From Cacajao melanocephalus (lineage: Eukaryota > Chordata > Mammalia > Primates > Pitheciidae), in assembly GCA_963573385.1 (NCBI GenBank), contig CAUYLG010071450.1, positions 1 through 64,000 on the forward strand: 64,000 bases of DNA, in the 5' to 3' direction. Positions 1-12,605 of this stretch are shown here, in pieces. The translations under genes and the position numbers were made by a program. Below the pieces are notes generated by a model. The model made no database searches and was not told where the DNA came from. It worked only from the letters and a program-made list of their open reading frames with translations. How positions within the stretch are numbered: position 1 is the stretch's first letter; each line of letters begins with the position of its first letter.

Positions 1-37
1 ATTCAATTTGAGGAGCCTTAAAATTAAAGCACTATTG

Positions 38-335
38 GAGGAGGAGGAGGAGGAGGAGGAAGAGGAGGAGGAGGAGGAGGAGGAAGAAAAGAAGAAGAAG
101 AAGAAGAAGAAGAAGAAGAAGAAGAAGAAGAAGAAGAAGAAGAAAGAAGAAGAAGAAGAAGAAGAAGAAGAAGAAGAAGAAGAAGAAGAAGAAGAAGGAA
201 GAAGAAGAAGAAGAAGAAGAAGAAGAAGAAGAAGAAGAAGAAGAAGAAGAAAGAAGAAGAAGGAAGAAGAAGAAGGAAAAAGAAGAAGAAGAAGAAGAAG
301 AAGAGAAGAAGAAGAAAAGAAGAAGAAAAATGAAC
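38..335. repeat. GAG/GAA polypurine microsatellite
   Basis: An almost uninterrupted purine tract: GAG-type triplets first, then long GAA/AAG runs with occasional extra A or G that shift the triplet phase. It produces artefactual Glu/Lys/Arg-rich frames on the plus strand and Ser/Leu/Phe-rich frames on the minus strand. Long GAA tracts can form triplex DNA and vary in length between individuals. Confidence 0.95.
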
Positions 336-621
336 CTGTCAAAAAAATTAGATCCAAGAAGTAAAAAGGAAGAAAGAAGGCCAAACTTGATGATAATCTG
401 ACTGAGAAAGAGCTGTGGCAATTGACTAAATAACTTGTTTCCAGACTGTTAGTCACCAGTCCAAAGAGAAAAACATCTTCACCATTTGCACAACTTCCAT
501 TGTTCAAAGGAAGGAAGAACACTTTGTCACTAGGAGGTAAAACGTTCTGGCCCTGAGCTTTGAGAGTAATATGTTTATATCCAATCCATTCATCATTTTA
601 CTGGTAGAAAGAGCTTTCATT
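336..621 (+). other. Unassigned; short open tail after the purine tract
   Basis: The plus-strand frame that runs through the purine tract meets one TAA at 362-364, then stays open to a second TAA at 431-433. The tail (codons 365-430) is not low-complexity and includes LDDNLTEKELWQLTK. This could be a decayed retrocopy end or chance. I do not recognise the parent. Sequence from 434 to 621 shows nothing assignable. Confidence 0.3.
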
Positions 622-1165
622 CCTATAAATCTGATTATGCTATTCTTCTGCTTAAAACCCTTGCTCAGCTCCCATTGCCCTTGACATGAAATCTAAGCAG
701 CATGTGCTTCCTGTTTGTTCTCATGCCTCCCTCTCCAGCCTCCTCTCCTGCACCTTCATGGGCCATATGCCATGTACTATCACATTAAATTCTTTTAGTG
801 ATTAAATGGGTCACGTTCACCCCTTCCCCCAGCCTTTGGAACTCACTTTTCTTCCTTTAGCCTATCCACTTGCCTAAGTCTTCATCCTTCAAGGCTTACT
901 CAACCTTGTCTTTTTCTAAAATCTTCCCTTGTTCCAGCTTCTCCCCTGGAGGTCAGTGTGCTGCCCATTGCTGTTTCCTTGACCCCTTGTGCATACTTTA
1001 CCATAAAAGTAACACATTTTCGAAACTGTTGGCTTACTCCTCTCTGTCTCTCTCTTCTCTTCCCTTAGTCCATACACTGATTAAGTACAGACACGGTTTG
1101 TTCATCTCTGGCACTGCATTATCTCCTGGCACACAGTAGGCATTTAATAAACATAGTTTTAAAAT
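622..1165 (+). mobile_element. L2 LINE 3' end
   Basis: The order of L2 3'-end landmarks is kept: CTGCTTAAAACCCTTGCTCAGCTCCC near 650, CTCCAGCCTCCTCTCCTGC near 735, CTTCAAGGCTTACTCAA near 888, and CTCTGGCACTGCATTATCTCCTGGCACACAGTAGGCATTTAATAAA near 1107-1152. The 89-codon frame inside it is not a gene. The copy is old and diverged. Confidence 0.8.
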
Positions 1166-3599
1166 AAATAATAAATGGGACTTACGTATGTAGCTTTCTC
1201 CAGTTTTGCTACATGAATAAAGCTTGGAGGGTCTTCAGGGTTCACATGTCACAGAGAAACCATCTCAAATATCAGCAGTCTCAGACCTTGGAGAGCAAGT
1301 AAATAGCAGAAAATGGCAGACTGAGGTTGCTGGTGAGAACCTGAAGAGAAGGTATTCTGCATTGTTGGCTGAAAGCCGAGGCATATGCTCAGGATTCCAG
1401 CTGATGTTTTACTGTGGGAATCTAGGACCTTCCTAGATTCTGTGCCTGAATGAGAGCCATGGTGCACAATTGTTCCTTCCTCTTCACATTTTCTGGAATG
1501 CTCCTCCTGCCACCCAACACAGCTACCCCTGCTTATGGCAGCAGTGTTGGCCATCTTCCTGCCAGTCCTCAGGTTCTCTAATTCTCTCTTTTGAGCAAAC
1601 AGCAATTTTTGCATTTGTCATATTCGATTCAGATATTTTATAAGGCAATAAAATATTTTAGATATAGCAGAAGTTCCATTTGTAGCTATCCCAGATCCCA
1701 TCGTTCTTTCTTCCTCCTCATACCCAGGGGTCCATTCAAAACAACTGTAATACTTTTATGGATTGATAAGGCAGCTGGGAATCAGATCAAAGAAAACTTT
1801 TTGTTCAATAGCACAAAAAGGAGGGAACTAGGTGACTATCGCTAAACTACCACTAGTTAAGATAGAGCAGATTTATGAGCATGAGTTTCTACCTTAGGCC
1901 TGTCATATTTTTTCACCTTTATGTTAGTTAATTGCAGAGTAACATAAATTAACTTTGGAACACAAGCAAAAATGGGAACTTTATTTATGAATTTCTTGGA
2001 TTTCTTTACCTCAAGCCAAACAACTAAATTGCTACTTAGCATAAATTATTTATGGGCCCTGGCTCAATACCATCCAGCACCAGCCCCCGGAGGTATGGGA
2101 GATATAAAAGATTTAAAGCATCACTGCGACAGTGTTCGGGCCGCCACGGAGCTGTGTTTCTTTCCAGAAGGGTCCACTTTATTTTGTTGTAAATAAATAG
2201 AGGCTGAATTTCCAGGGAGGGAAGTTAGCTTCCAGCAGGACAGTGGTGGTGTTTTGCATATGTTAATTACACAACCCTTTTATGACAGATAGACACAGTG
2301 TTTGCATAGCTATTTCTCAAAAGACCCATAGACCAAAATGGATCTTCTTATTTCCTGGCACAGAGTAGATTCTCTCATTTGATCTCACTTCAAAATCTGA
2401 AGTTATCAAAGCATGCCACCCCAACTAGTCAATAAAAAAAAAGACCTATCCATACAATTCCAGGAGGAACAAATGCACATTTTCTGCAGTCTTTAAAATT
2501 CAAACTCAACATGCCTCACTGACACCTGTGACAAATCCATTGTCACTTCCTAGGTTGTCTTTCCATAGCTCTAACCTCAGCATGTCACCCTTTGCTCCAA
2601 AATACCCTTACATACCTTATTTCTCAGACACAGTCTGTTTTTAAGACAAGGTCATCGGCTTCTTTTTCTTTAGGTCAGACATATTTCACTTGGCTTGCAC
2701 TGTGTTTAAAATCAGAGTACTTCACATAAAAATGTAAATGTCTAGCTTTTCCTTCTGAATTTGGAAGGCCTAGCAAACCTAGGCTGTTGTTTCCACCAGA
2801 AGCTGTTTGCATAATCCTCATAGTTCTTCCCTCTTCTCCTCTATCCTGTTTGCAGCAGTCTCCACTACTCCTTAGCATTCACCCAGCCCATGTCACCCAG
2901 TTAGGTTTCCTCCATAGTCCAAGAAAGGATTTTTAACCCCTGATTTAAGCCATGCCTTGGCTGGTACATTTATAACTTTTTTGTTTATCTTGGGTAACAT
3001 TACACATTACATATACAAATTACTAAATTCAAAATAAAGGAAGATCTTGGCAGGCTATAACAATCGGCCATAGGTGTGACTATCAGTTTTTTAGGATGCA
3101 GAGAAACAAATAAATTTCCACTTAATTTAAACACACATTAGACAGATTGGCTTTTTTTTTTTTTTTTTTTGAAAACCATGCTGTGTATAATCACTTTCCT
3201 CAAACAACAGAAAATGTCTCCCTATCATTCATTTTGTGAAATCTTTGGTATGATCTTTGAAATGTCACTTTGACTTGTTGATTTGCTCAACCAAACAATA
3301 ACCCTCAGGCTCTTACCGTCTCTTTCGGACAAGCACAGTGGATTTTATGTCTGCTTTGACTGGTCTGTATTTTATTCCTCCTCACTAGACCCCCAGTTCT
3401 GCTGGTGTTCCCTTTGTCCTTTCAGACATCACATCTGGGTGCTCTTCTCAGCTTTGAATTTGGTCAGGTCACTGTTCTCCTTAAACATGCTCAGGTGTTT
3501 CCTTCTAAACTGCAGATGCTAAGTGTTACCCTCAAAGACTGTAACCAGACCAATGCAGAAAGCTTTACTCTTCTATCCACCCTTCTGTTTTAAGGGGGA
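1166..3599. other. No gene seen; unassigned non-coding sequence
   Basis: I see no exon, RNA gene or repeat that I can name with confidence. A T19 run lies at 3152-3170. The open frames (61-121 codons) overlap on opposite strands and show no recognisable domain. Part of 3380-3540 is weakly L2-like. Confidence 0.6.
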
Positions 3600-3795
3600 T
3601 TTAAGGCAGGGTAGAGGGGAATGGTTGGGGACTTTGGAAACAGACAGGCTCAAATTCCAAATTTCACCCTGCCTGTGTAAGACCTGCCTTTGCCTCAATT
3701 TTCTTACCTGTAAAATGTAGAAAATTCCACCTATCTCACAGAGTTCTTGTAAATGTAATTGCAAATGTGTAAAGACATTCAGTGAGTTAGTGTCA
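3600..3795 (+). mobile_element. MIR SINE
   Basis: MIR landmarks in order: ACAGGCTCAAATTCCAAATTTCACCCTGCCT, then TGCCTCAATTTTCTTACCTGTAAAATG, then ACCTATCTCACAGAGTTCTTGTAAATG. The minus-strand frame here is a shadow. Confidence 0.8.
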
Positions 3796-6292
3796 CATGC
3801 CATAAATCCTTTTGTTCCATTCTCCTGTTTCAGATCACCATACCATTTTTTTGGTCTTCATTTGCTGATGAACGCACACAGAAAGTCCTTTCTTCATCTC
3901 TTTACCTTTCTTCTTGCCACTATCTATGATGGATTGTCTGTGCTTGAAAATTTCTTGACTTTGTCCTGTCTAGCGCTATCCCCAGAAGCTGTTACATACC
4001 AGGGAAAATAGAAGCAGCTTCTGAAAAGCTGGGTTCCAGCAAAGCCTGAGTTTAGGTTGGAGAGACCCTTCTCCTTCAAGAACACAGAGGGAGCCTCTTC
4101 CTGTGAGGTCTGGGGAAGCTTGTTCTTTTATCTCTCTTACCTCTCACCCCCAAGGAAAGGAGAATAAGGCTACATGTAACTGATCCTTCCAAAACTGCCC
4201 GCATTGCATATTTTTATAACTAAATTGCATGTGTGGATATAATAATAGATAATCTGAATGTGTTATACATAACCTACATAAAACATAAAGGGTTGCTTGT
4301 CTCTGTCTCACATGCATTTTAAAAGCTCATTTTAATGTTTAATGCTCCTAACAGTCATTTAAATCTCAAAAGGTAAGCAGGAAATGCCATATAAAAGACC
4401 CAGAGTCTAAAACAAATGTTACTGATATAATCTGAGATTTGCTTTCCTCCTCTCACACCCTAAATACCCCAAGTCTCGTTATTCTAGTTTCTAGAGACCA
4501 CAAATGTGGCAAAAGCCGTTTCCTCCTTTATAGCTCTATGCAGTACTTTTGAAGTAGAAGTTACAAAAAGATACAGGTAATATTCACATTCTTATAACCA
4601 GTATTCATAAACAAAATTTTAAATTCTTTTTGCATTCTATTTTTCAATTTGCATTGTTAATTTTTAAATATAAATCTAAATTATAGTGTATTAGGCAACA
4701 CTCATTGCTTAGCCAGTCAGTCTAATTACTTCTGGGACTAGAGTATGTCAATTTGTGGCAGCACTTAGGGGCTGCTATCTTTAGCAGCCAGTGTGCCCGG
4801 CAATTCTTTGGCAAACTTGCTAAATCCCCTGGCACAGCTCTAGGCCTGGCTATTCACTTGAGTATTGGGTGGTTACTCAACAAAGTGAAGAGAATGCCTT
4901 TTAGCAGAGATGTGCTTGTTCAGATCATTCGTCTAAGATGTAAATGTCAGAAAACACAAGGACTGTTTTTTTCTGTTTTGATCATGATGAGTATTTCAGT
5001 GTCTTTTGTGTGTGTAGGCATGTGTGTGTGTGTGTATGTGTGTAGATTCTGACCTGCGGGGTGATTGGGTATTCTTTCTTGGTCTATTTTTCTATTGTGT
5101 GTGAAAATGTGCTTTTTGGAAGAAAACTCTTCTCTTGCCGAGGTGCAGGGGAGAGCCAGAAAGTAAGAAGCAAGGGAAAGGAGACGTAAGAGAATAAAAA
5201 GAAGAAAGAAAGGAAGGAAGAAAGAAGTTCTTTTCTTTCCATTTAATGAAAAATTAACCTTCATAGATAATCAGGAATACCAAAAGATTGGCTGAATTCT
5301 TCAAGCTCACAGTATAGAATGAGTGTCAATCCCTTGGCTTCCGTTAAAAGGTCATCTTTCCTTTGCTTAGAATCATGTTGCAGCTGTTCTAATTGGTCTG
5401 AACTCAATTTTCGTGGGAGACTGTGGCCAGGATGGTGAAGAAAGAACATGGTCAAGTGAAATTTTAAAAATGCATGCTTTTCTGCTACAAAAGCAATTTC
5501 AAAAGTTCCACTCTCCTCCTCCCCAAAACCTGGACGCAAAATGTGTGAACTTTGCATTTCAACTTTGAGTGTGTCTAGCACACAGTAAGGAAAGCTCTCC
5601 TGGGTAATTTGGGGAAAATATATGTATTAAAAATGAAGTTATAAAAAATTGAAAATTGCTTTTGAACATCCATGGTAGTAAAATCCATATACCGCTATTT
5701 TCCTTACTATTTTAATATAGAATTTTTGCATGAGAGTTGAGTAGCCATGGCTTTTAGTTTCTGAGAAGAGGTAAATCATGCCTTCTGTGTGTAGTTATTT
5801 TATTTTTGTGTACAGATGCCATCTCCTAATATAATTTGTGCTCTAACTCCTATTTTTTTTCTTTTTATTTAAAGGGAAAAAAGTTTCTGAATACCTTTTA
5901 AAAGGTGCTAATATTTTAAAAACATACATAATTAGGAAAACTAGTTACAATTCATAATTTCAAATCAAATCAATCCTATTTAATAATTATGGATTTTGAA
6001 TTTATTTTATTTGGCAAGAGAAGGCTAGGAAACATGTATTTTCCTTCCATAGTTTCCTTTTAGGTGGGACAGGACATATGCTATCCTATTCCTCATTTTC
6101 GTTCTTCATTTTGATCAAATTTATTTTTGCATGTGGTCTTCATATCGAAAGGTGGCCCTCAAAAGGGACTCCTCTCTTCATTCTCAGACATATTTCCTCC
6201 TTTTGCCCATACAGGGAGAGGCATGAGCCTGCTGGGCAACCCCACCAGAGGGCAAAAGTGGGTTAGAGAGGAATCCTTGGGAGACCTTACCT
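3796..6292. other. No gene seen; AT-rich sequence with a small TG run
   Basis: Contains a short interrupted TG/GT run near 5007-5043 and a purine-rich patch near 5190-5227. A 106-codon minus-strand frame (5261-5581, first codon GTG) is the least repetitive frame here, but no family is recognised. The 5800-6060 part is very AT-rich. Confidence 0.55.
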
Positions 6293-6598
6293 GTTTTTTT
6301 TTTTTTTTTTTGAGATAGAGTCTCGTACTATCCTCCAGGCTGTAGTGCAGTGGCGCAATCTAGGCTCACTGCAGTCTCTGCCTCCTGGGTTCAAGCAATT
6401 CTCCTGCCTTAGCCTCCTGTGTAGCTGGGACTACAGGTGTGTACCACCACACCCGGCTAATTTTTTTTTGTATTTTTAGTAGAGATAGGGTTTCATCACG
6501 TTGGCCAGGATGGTTTCGATCTCCTGACTTCGTGATCTGCCCACCTCAGCCTCCCAAAGTGGTGGGATTACAGGTGTGAGCCACCACGCCTGGCCGGA
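6293..6598 (-). mobile_element. Alu SINE, complete, antisense
   Basis: Full Alu dimer in reverse orientation: T run (the 3' tail), then GAGATAGAGTCTC, the A-rich linker as TTTTTTTTTGTATTTTTAGTAGAGA, and the left-arm end CCACCACGCCTGGCC. An 11-bp perfect target site duplication, AGACCTTACCT, flanks it at 6282-6292 and 6599-6609. The CTTCGTGATCTGCC segment fits a younger AluS or AluY subfamily. It breaks no recognisable gene. Confidence 0.97.
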
Positions 6599-6609
6599 AG
6601 ACCTTACCT

Positions 6610-7059
6610 TTCTGATAGCCAGGTGAGCCCTCCTTAAGGACTTCTCTCCACCTATGTGCATTTAGGAATCTTTATTTCTCCTTCCAGTTTATTAAGAACA
6701 AACAAAATAGCAATGACAACAAGCACAATGGAAAAAATCAGGGAAAAACTCAGTGTAAGTTAATATACTTTCAACTTCAGGTTTTTCTGAAATTACCATG
6801 GTATATACAATTGCTAAGATAAATGGACCAACTTATAAGTGGATATGCACTTTGATAATTATTTTGACCCCATTTTCCTAAAATAGGAAGTGACGAGATA
6901 TCTGAAATAGCAATGATTGGGGGCCTAATCTCACCCTCTGAGTGGAGAACAGAAGTGGGAGAAGAGTAAGGGAGAGGGATGGGCAAAGCCAATGGTTTCT
7001 CTATGTGAGAAAAAATCAGAAGTGAGTAGAAGAAGGGCACTATAAGAGAGTGTATGCTG
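6610..7059. other. No gene seen
   Basis: Unassigned sequence between an Alu and a weak MIR. An 87-codon minus-strand frame at 6777-7040 has no recognisable domain. Confidence 0.5.
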
Positions 7060-7148
7060 TAGGAGAAATAGCACTAGATTTAGAATCAGAACACAAGGTT
7101 CTCAGCCTTTGCTCTGCCATTTACTAGTGGCATAAATTCGGGTTATAT
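7060..7148 (+). mobile_element. MIR fragment (weak)
   Basis: The stretch GCACTAGATTTAGAATCAGA... then TTTGCTCTGCCATTTACTAGTGG follows the first half of the MIR consensus order. It is short and diverged. Confidence 0.5.
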
Positions 7149-9704
7149 GGTCTCTCTAGATTCTATGTTGTCCTCTAGACTCCTTTGAGACAGGCTTCTC
7201 TTCTAACAGAGACTGCTGCTGTTTCTAGAATATGGTGAGCTCTTATGTACTAAGTAATCCAACTGTATCCATCTGGACTAGGATCCTCTTGAAGTCCCAG
7301 TTAATCCAGGCCACAACTGATTCTTTTCAGAAAGGCCTGACTCCTCCCAAGCATCAGTTTGCTCAACTAATTCTGCTGGAAACTTTGGGGACAGGTAATT
7401 CCACCCTGCCTCAAAGCCCTAATACACCTGTCACTGCCCTTTGGTCATCTGTCCATTTGCATAAGCTGGCTCTCTCCAGAGGACCAGGCTTCCTCTCTAG
7501 CAGAGGCTCAACTTAATGTTTAGTTGGAAGAGAAGGTCTGTGTTCTTCTCATTCTCCAGGATTGCTTTCAGGTTATTACACCTCTACTCTTGGGCAAAAT
7601 TAACCCAATTCTTTGAGGCTTCATGCCCTCCCATGGAACAGTCACCTCATACCTACTAGCTGATGACATCTACAAATCTCCTGGCCTTCACTGATGATTT
7701 TGAGGCCTGGCTTACTCTCTCCCATGCCAGTTCTGATGTGATCTTGGCACCTTAGTGATCTGTGAACAAGCTGGGATGCTAGATTATGTGTTTCTTCACC
7801 TCTTGAATTCTAGTATCCTTTGCATTTAGCTACTCATTTCTCTTTGTTGCCCTTAACTTTTTCAAGAACTATTCCATTAGTGAACCCTCGAATTCAGCAC
7901 TCTAGCAAAAAACATCTTGCCATCTATTACTTCCAATCTACATCCCTGTAACCTTCCGTAGTCACTCGCACATGCCAAATTGATTGTCTGTAATTGGGCT
8001 AAAGACTGGGTAGAGGAGAAGTGGGATTTTCTTCTGGATCTTAAAAAGGTTGACAGTTTTTCATGAAGTCAGGAAAGCGTATTTGTTGGTAGGAGTGGGC
8101 ATTGAGGGGGTGGAAAAAGGGAGCAGATTTGCATCTTGTTTAAGTGACTTTCCAGTAAATATTCAGATAGCAACTCTGAGGCAGGATTCAACATCTGACT
8201 CACTTGTGTGTGTGTTTTTTAAGTGCTAATGAAGAAAATACATTTTCATCTAGCTCATTGTATAAGAAATTTATTTCTGGTAAGTTATTGTATTGTTGAA
8301 TTTCTCCAGACTCAGCCCTCATGGTGTTCCAGCTGCACACAGGGATACAACTAAGGAAGAACATGCAACTTATATACTTTTCTTCCTTTCTTCTTTCCTT
8401 CACTCATTAATTCAATATATATTTTCCAAAAACCTACAATGCACCTGAATGCATACTTGGTTTATCTGTGTCCAGACACGGATCATCTGATACATTCTTG
8501 ACTGGTTCTGTTAACTATTTCATTCCTCACATACTGAGGGAAGCAACAAGGGGAACTGCTACTCTGGTTGTAATTCTTGCTAATAAGGAAGGTTATTTAG
8601 TCAAAAGTACTGTAGGACAAAATGACCATTTCATCTTGGAGTCTATAAATCACAGCAAGAATGACCAAACCTGTGCCCTCAATATTTGAAAAACATATTT
8701 CAATACCTTACAGAGAAGATAGTTGTGGCCTCATGCTTGAGACCCTGATAGATAAGACTCTAAGGAAGATGGGTTAGGAAGTGGGGATAAAAAAGTGGTT
8801 CTGATGGTAAAATCACACATGACCTTGATTAATATAAGAAAAGAGCATCTTATCATTCATGAGGAAAACAAGTGAGATGTTAGGTAGAGATGGGGACATG
8901 TCTAAAGATGGACACACAAAATGCAGCCTCATTAGAGAAAACCATCTTAGAGAAAGTTTCTCCTACACTCTAATGTACTTAGTAAGAAGAATAAGAAAAG
9001 AATTAGCCCATTGTCTGGGAGTGGTGGTACCAGCCTAATTTAATGTCAGAGTAGAAGTAAAGCTGCTTTAACTTATTTTGCCTTTTTATTCTCTGTCAGA
9101 AAACATGAGCTTTAAATTGAAGAGGGTGGAGTCAGTGTGATTTAGGATGAAGCGCAGCCATGCTGAACATGAAGACAGGAGATCACCCAGCTGCTCAAAT
9201 GAGTTCCTTACTCTCCAGGCTAAGAGGAATGAAATCATAGAACTCATAAAGAACTTTCAAATGGGACTCTCTGGGGAAAATCCTCAGAAAAGGGAGATGC
9301 CAGAACATTCAAAATGAGTACATTAATTTCTGATTTTAAATTTACAAGAGGTTAGATTATAGAAACTGCAGATCAGTGAGGCTTTACAGCAATCCTGGCA
9401 TAATTCTATGAAAAAATTTGAGTGAAAGATTTTTGAGTGCCTGAAAAAAAAGGTAGCAGGTACAGGATATAAAAAGGATTGTTTCACTAAGAGGAAAGTC
9501 TCCACAAGTTTTTATTAGGTTTTTGATTGTCAAGTTTGATTTCAGGGGTTTTTGTCTCATAAATCAAGAATTCTATACATATGCAGAATTCTGATTTCTT
9601 ACAGACATTTGACAACATTTTTTATGACATGTTTGCAGAAAAGATAAAAGAGTATGTTCTGGATAACAGGACTGTGAAAATGTGAGTAAAGAATGCGTTA
9701 ATTT
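7149..9704. other. No gene seen; unassigned sequence
   Basis: About 2.5 kb without a recognised gene or repeat. Open frames up to 94 codons (7232-7516) show no domain and no start or splice context that I can support. Confidence 0.55.
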
Positions 9705-9992
9705 GCTGAGAGTGAGGGCTCACATCTATAATCCTAGCGTTTTGGGAGGCCAAGATGGGTGGATCACTTGAGTCCAGAAGTTCGAGACCAGTCTAGGCAA
9801 CATAGCGAGACCTCGTGTCTACAAAAATATAAACAAAATTAGTGAGGCATTGTAGCACATGCCTGTAGTCCTAGAAACTTGAGAGGCTGAGGTTGGAGGA
9901 TCTCATGACCCAGGAGGTAAGGCTATAGCGAGTCAAGATCATACTACTCACTGCACTCCAGCCTGGGCAACAGAGTGAGACTGTCAGAAAAA
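9705..9992 (+). mobile_element. Old Alu (AluJ-like), sense
   Basis: Order of Alu landmarks: GGGCTCACATCTATAATCCTAGCGTTTTGGGAGGCC, GAGACCAGTCTAGGCAACATAGCGAGACC, and CACTGCACTCCAGCCTGGGCAACAGAGTGAGACTGTC. The copy is strongly diverged, which fits the oldest (AluJ) class. The short A-rich tail has decayed to GAAGAAGAAG. Confidence 0.92.
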
Positions 9993-10174
9993 TAAAGGAA
10001 GAAGAAGAATGGGTAAATTGAGCATCATTAACTGGAAATATACCTTTAGTGAAATGCCACAAGACTTTGTCTTCAACTACATCCTGTTGTCAAAATACCA
10101 TGTTTCTATAGAACTGATGGCTTACAAAATATCTTCAAATCTGTTATCTTATTGTTAGTTTTAATAATGGCAGT

Positions 10175-10398
10175 TTATTGAGACTGTACTACTTGGCAGA
10201 TATATAAAGAGAATACCTCTTTTAATTGTTGGAATCAACTTATAAGACTGTAATTATTACCCTATTTTATAGATGAGGAAACAGTCATTTCCAAGTGCCA
10301 TACTGATTGTTCTGGGAGGTTAAGAAATGTATCAGTGTCATAGAGCTAATACATGGCATAACTTGAATTCAGAACCAGTTCTATCTGATTCCAGAACT
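10175..10398 (-). mobile_element. MIR SINE, antisense
   Basis: Reverse MIR landmarks: TTATTGAGACTGTACTACTTGGCAG, ATTATTACCCTATTTTATAGATGAGGAAAC, AGGTTAAGAAATG, and TTGAATTCAGAACCAGTTCTATCTGATTCCAG. Confidence 0.75.
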
Positions 10399-10431
10399 CA
10401 CTAGTGACTCCATGAGATCATTGGGAATTCT

Positions 10432-10562
10432 CAGCCCCAGTTTTCAGGTAAAGAAAAAGAGGCTTGGTGAGTATGAAATTTGCCTATGATTACAGAGCTA
10501 GTAAAATCAAAACCAGAACTCGAATTCAGTTCTTTCAGTTCCAGGTCCAATGCTCTTCCTAA
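10432..10562 (-). mobile_element. Second MIR fragment, antisense
   Basis: A second reverse MIR 3'-to-5' run follows within 40 bp of the first: GTAAAGAAAAAGAGGCTTGGTGAG, ATTACAGAGCTAGTAAAATCAAAACCAGAACTCGAATTC, and CCAATGCTCTTCC. The two may be independent insertions or a local duplication. Confidence 0.65.
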
Positions 10563-10727
10563 AGATAGATATGAACAAATAGAACAATAGGTTAAAACAT
10601 AATAATGATGATGATGACAGGGCTAAAATTAAAAACTTTCATTTACATTAAAAGTTAGTTGGGGAAATACATAATCAACATCTGACTTACCAAGAATTTC
10701 TATAAAGAAAACTAAGGCAGTAATAAT

Positions 10728-10912
10728 CCTCAAAACCGTGGTCCCTTGACTAGAAACATCAATATCATGTGGCAAATGACAAGCCTTGTGCTCTACCCAG
10801 AGCAATTAAATCAGAAACTGGGTCGAGGGGATTGGGGAGAGACACAGTAGATTTTAACAAGTCCACTAAGTGATTCTGAGGCATACCAAATTTTGAGATC
10901 TACCAAGCTAAG
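10728..10912. mobile_element. MER5-like hAT DNA transposon fossil
   Basis: Matches the non-autonomous MER5 layout: GTGGTCCCTTGACTAGAAACATCAATATCATGTGG at one end, TCAGAAACTGGGTCGAGGGGATTGG in the middle, TTTTAACAAGTCCACTAAGTGATTCTGAGGCATACC at the other end. No transposase frame is expected or seen. Confidence 0.7.
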
Positions 10913-12605
10913 GAATTTAGTTGAAAAGTAGTCATCAAAAGCAAAAGTGAGAATACAAACATGTCACTAGGCTTACATCCAGAGAACAGCACTCTGGATG
11001 TTTATTTATTGAAGATCCTGTAGTGTCTAAGCCTGTTCAAGATGACTAACATAGCTTTCATGTGAGAGAGGAATTAGCTTATTCTAATGTCAAAAAATTT
11101 AAAAAGGGCTTGCATTTTTGAGATAAAATAATTCCCAGGAAGCATTGCTCCAGCTGAATTCTGTTATGTGGTATGAAAGGAGACTGAAGTGAAGTAATTT
11201 GCCAACACTCATAGAGCTGGCCAGATACAGTCTGAAACTCATGAAGGAGGGATTCTAACAGCTTATTTGGGAAAAAATTTTTTCTTTTGTTAGAATCCCT
11301 TTTTCATTCCAGTTTGCTTATATCCTCCCTTACCTTGAGGAGTCATGAGGTCCCCATCTATAGTCATAAAACATATGGAGTGAGTACCATATTTTCAGAG
11401 GTTGGTAGGGTGAGGATTCCTGTGTCAATAAGAGTGTTGGACTAGAATTGTTTTATCTTTAAAATATTCAATCTTACAAATAATTGCATTTGGCATTTTG
11501 GAAAAAGTGGTAGATAATCAAAATAACTTTTAAATTTATTATTACTATTATTATTAAAAGTAAGTGAGTTAAAAGTATGGGTCCTAGATAGTAGCTGAAA
11601 GAGAGAGTCCAGCTCTTCCCTGAAGAATCATTTTTCTGCCTTGTATTTCCAGATTTCCTTTACAGAGACTTCTTGGATGAACCCTGTGACCTTTTGCATT
11701 AAAATGTGCCTTAATCCACACCCTAGTGGGAAGCTAGTCCTGACACGGTGGAGTTGCTAATAGTCTAGGTCTGGTACTTCAGTTTTCCAGCTTGATATCC
11801 TTTTCTCCAATCTATTCTTGGAATTCTCAGTTCTTAATCTCTAGCTTCATCCCTTCATTATGGACTCAAAATTTCTTCCTCACGTTCTCCCAATTAATGG
11901 TTAGATTATCTTCTTGTATCTATGGACGCTTGTTTTCCCTCCTCACCTCTGAGCTACATTTTCTCTTTGGATGGCTTCTGGCTGTTGTGAGAAACACCTC
12001 AGTGGGGATTAGCCACTCTGAAGGTCACATGGCTAGGATCCTCAAGGGTTCTCCCATAAGCCTGACAGAAACACCGTGGCTACTTCTTGGAATTTAAAGT
12101 TTGCTACTATTAGCAAATTCAAAACACTTACAGTTGAGTGTAGGAAAATCTATAATTAGGAGGAACACAGGTTACTTGTAGAAAGCCGAAGGTGAGAGCT
12201 GGATAGGAAAGGTCTTGCTTGATGTAAGGTCTGGTGGTTACAGAGAAAGGCTACATGTAGAGGTAGGCTTTGGAGTTAGTTTACTAACTAATTCTTGGGC
12301 ACTCCAAGGTAATTTTTGGGTCCCCCAACAGGTAGACTGGATGGACTTTAAAGTTGCTTTAAACTCACCAGATAAGTCCATAAGTTGGGCAATAAAAATG
12401 ATTAATTTTTAAGACTGATTTAATTTTCTCAGCTCTGCTTTGGCTAAATCCATCAGCATGTTGATAAAATATATTGCTGGTGGTAGGTTAGGGAATTTAA
12501 AGTTGTAAGTACATCCAAAGTCATACCTTTTGGGAACTTCGTTCATAATAATGTTTTTGTTGGTTTCTTCATGCAGGTCTTGTTATTTATAATTACATAG
12601 AATGG
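10913..12605. other. No gene seen; unassigned sequence
   Basis: Contains a short TTA-type run near 11536-11555. The 101-codon frame at 11792-12097 has no recognisable domain. A weak MIR-like patch may lie near 11190-11260. Confidence 0.5.

Noticed and set aside
8..421. 118- and 129-codon frames over the purine tract
   Set aside because: They are low-complexity translations of the GAG/GAA microsatellite on both strands, with no start or domain support.
3573..3803. 76-codon minus-strand frame as a gene
   Set aside because: It lies over a MIR element.
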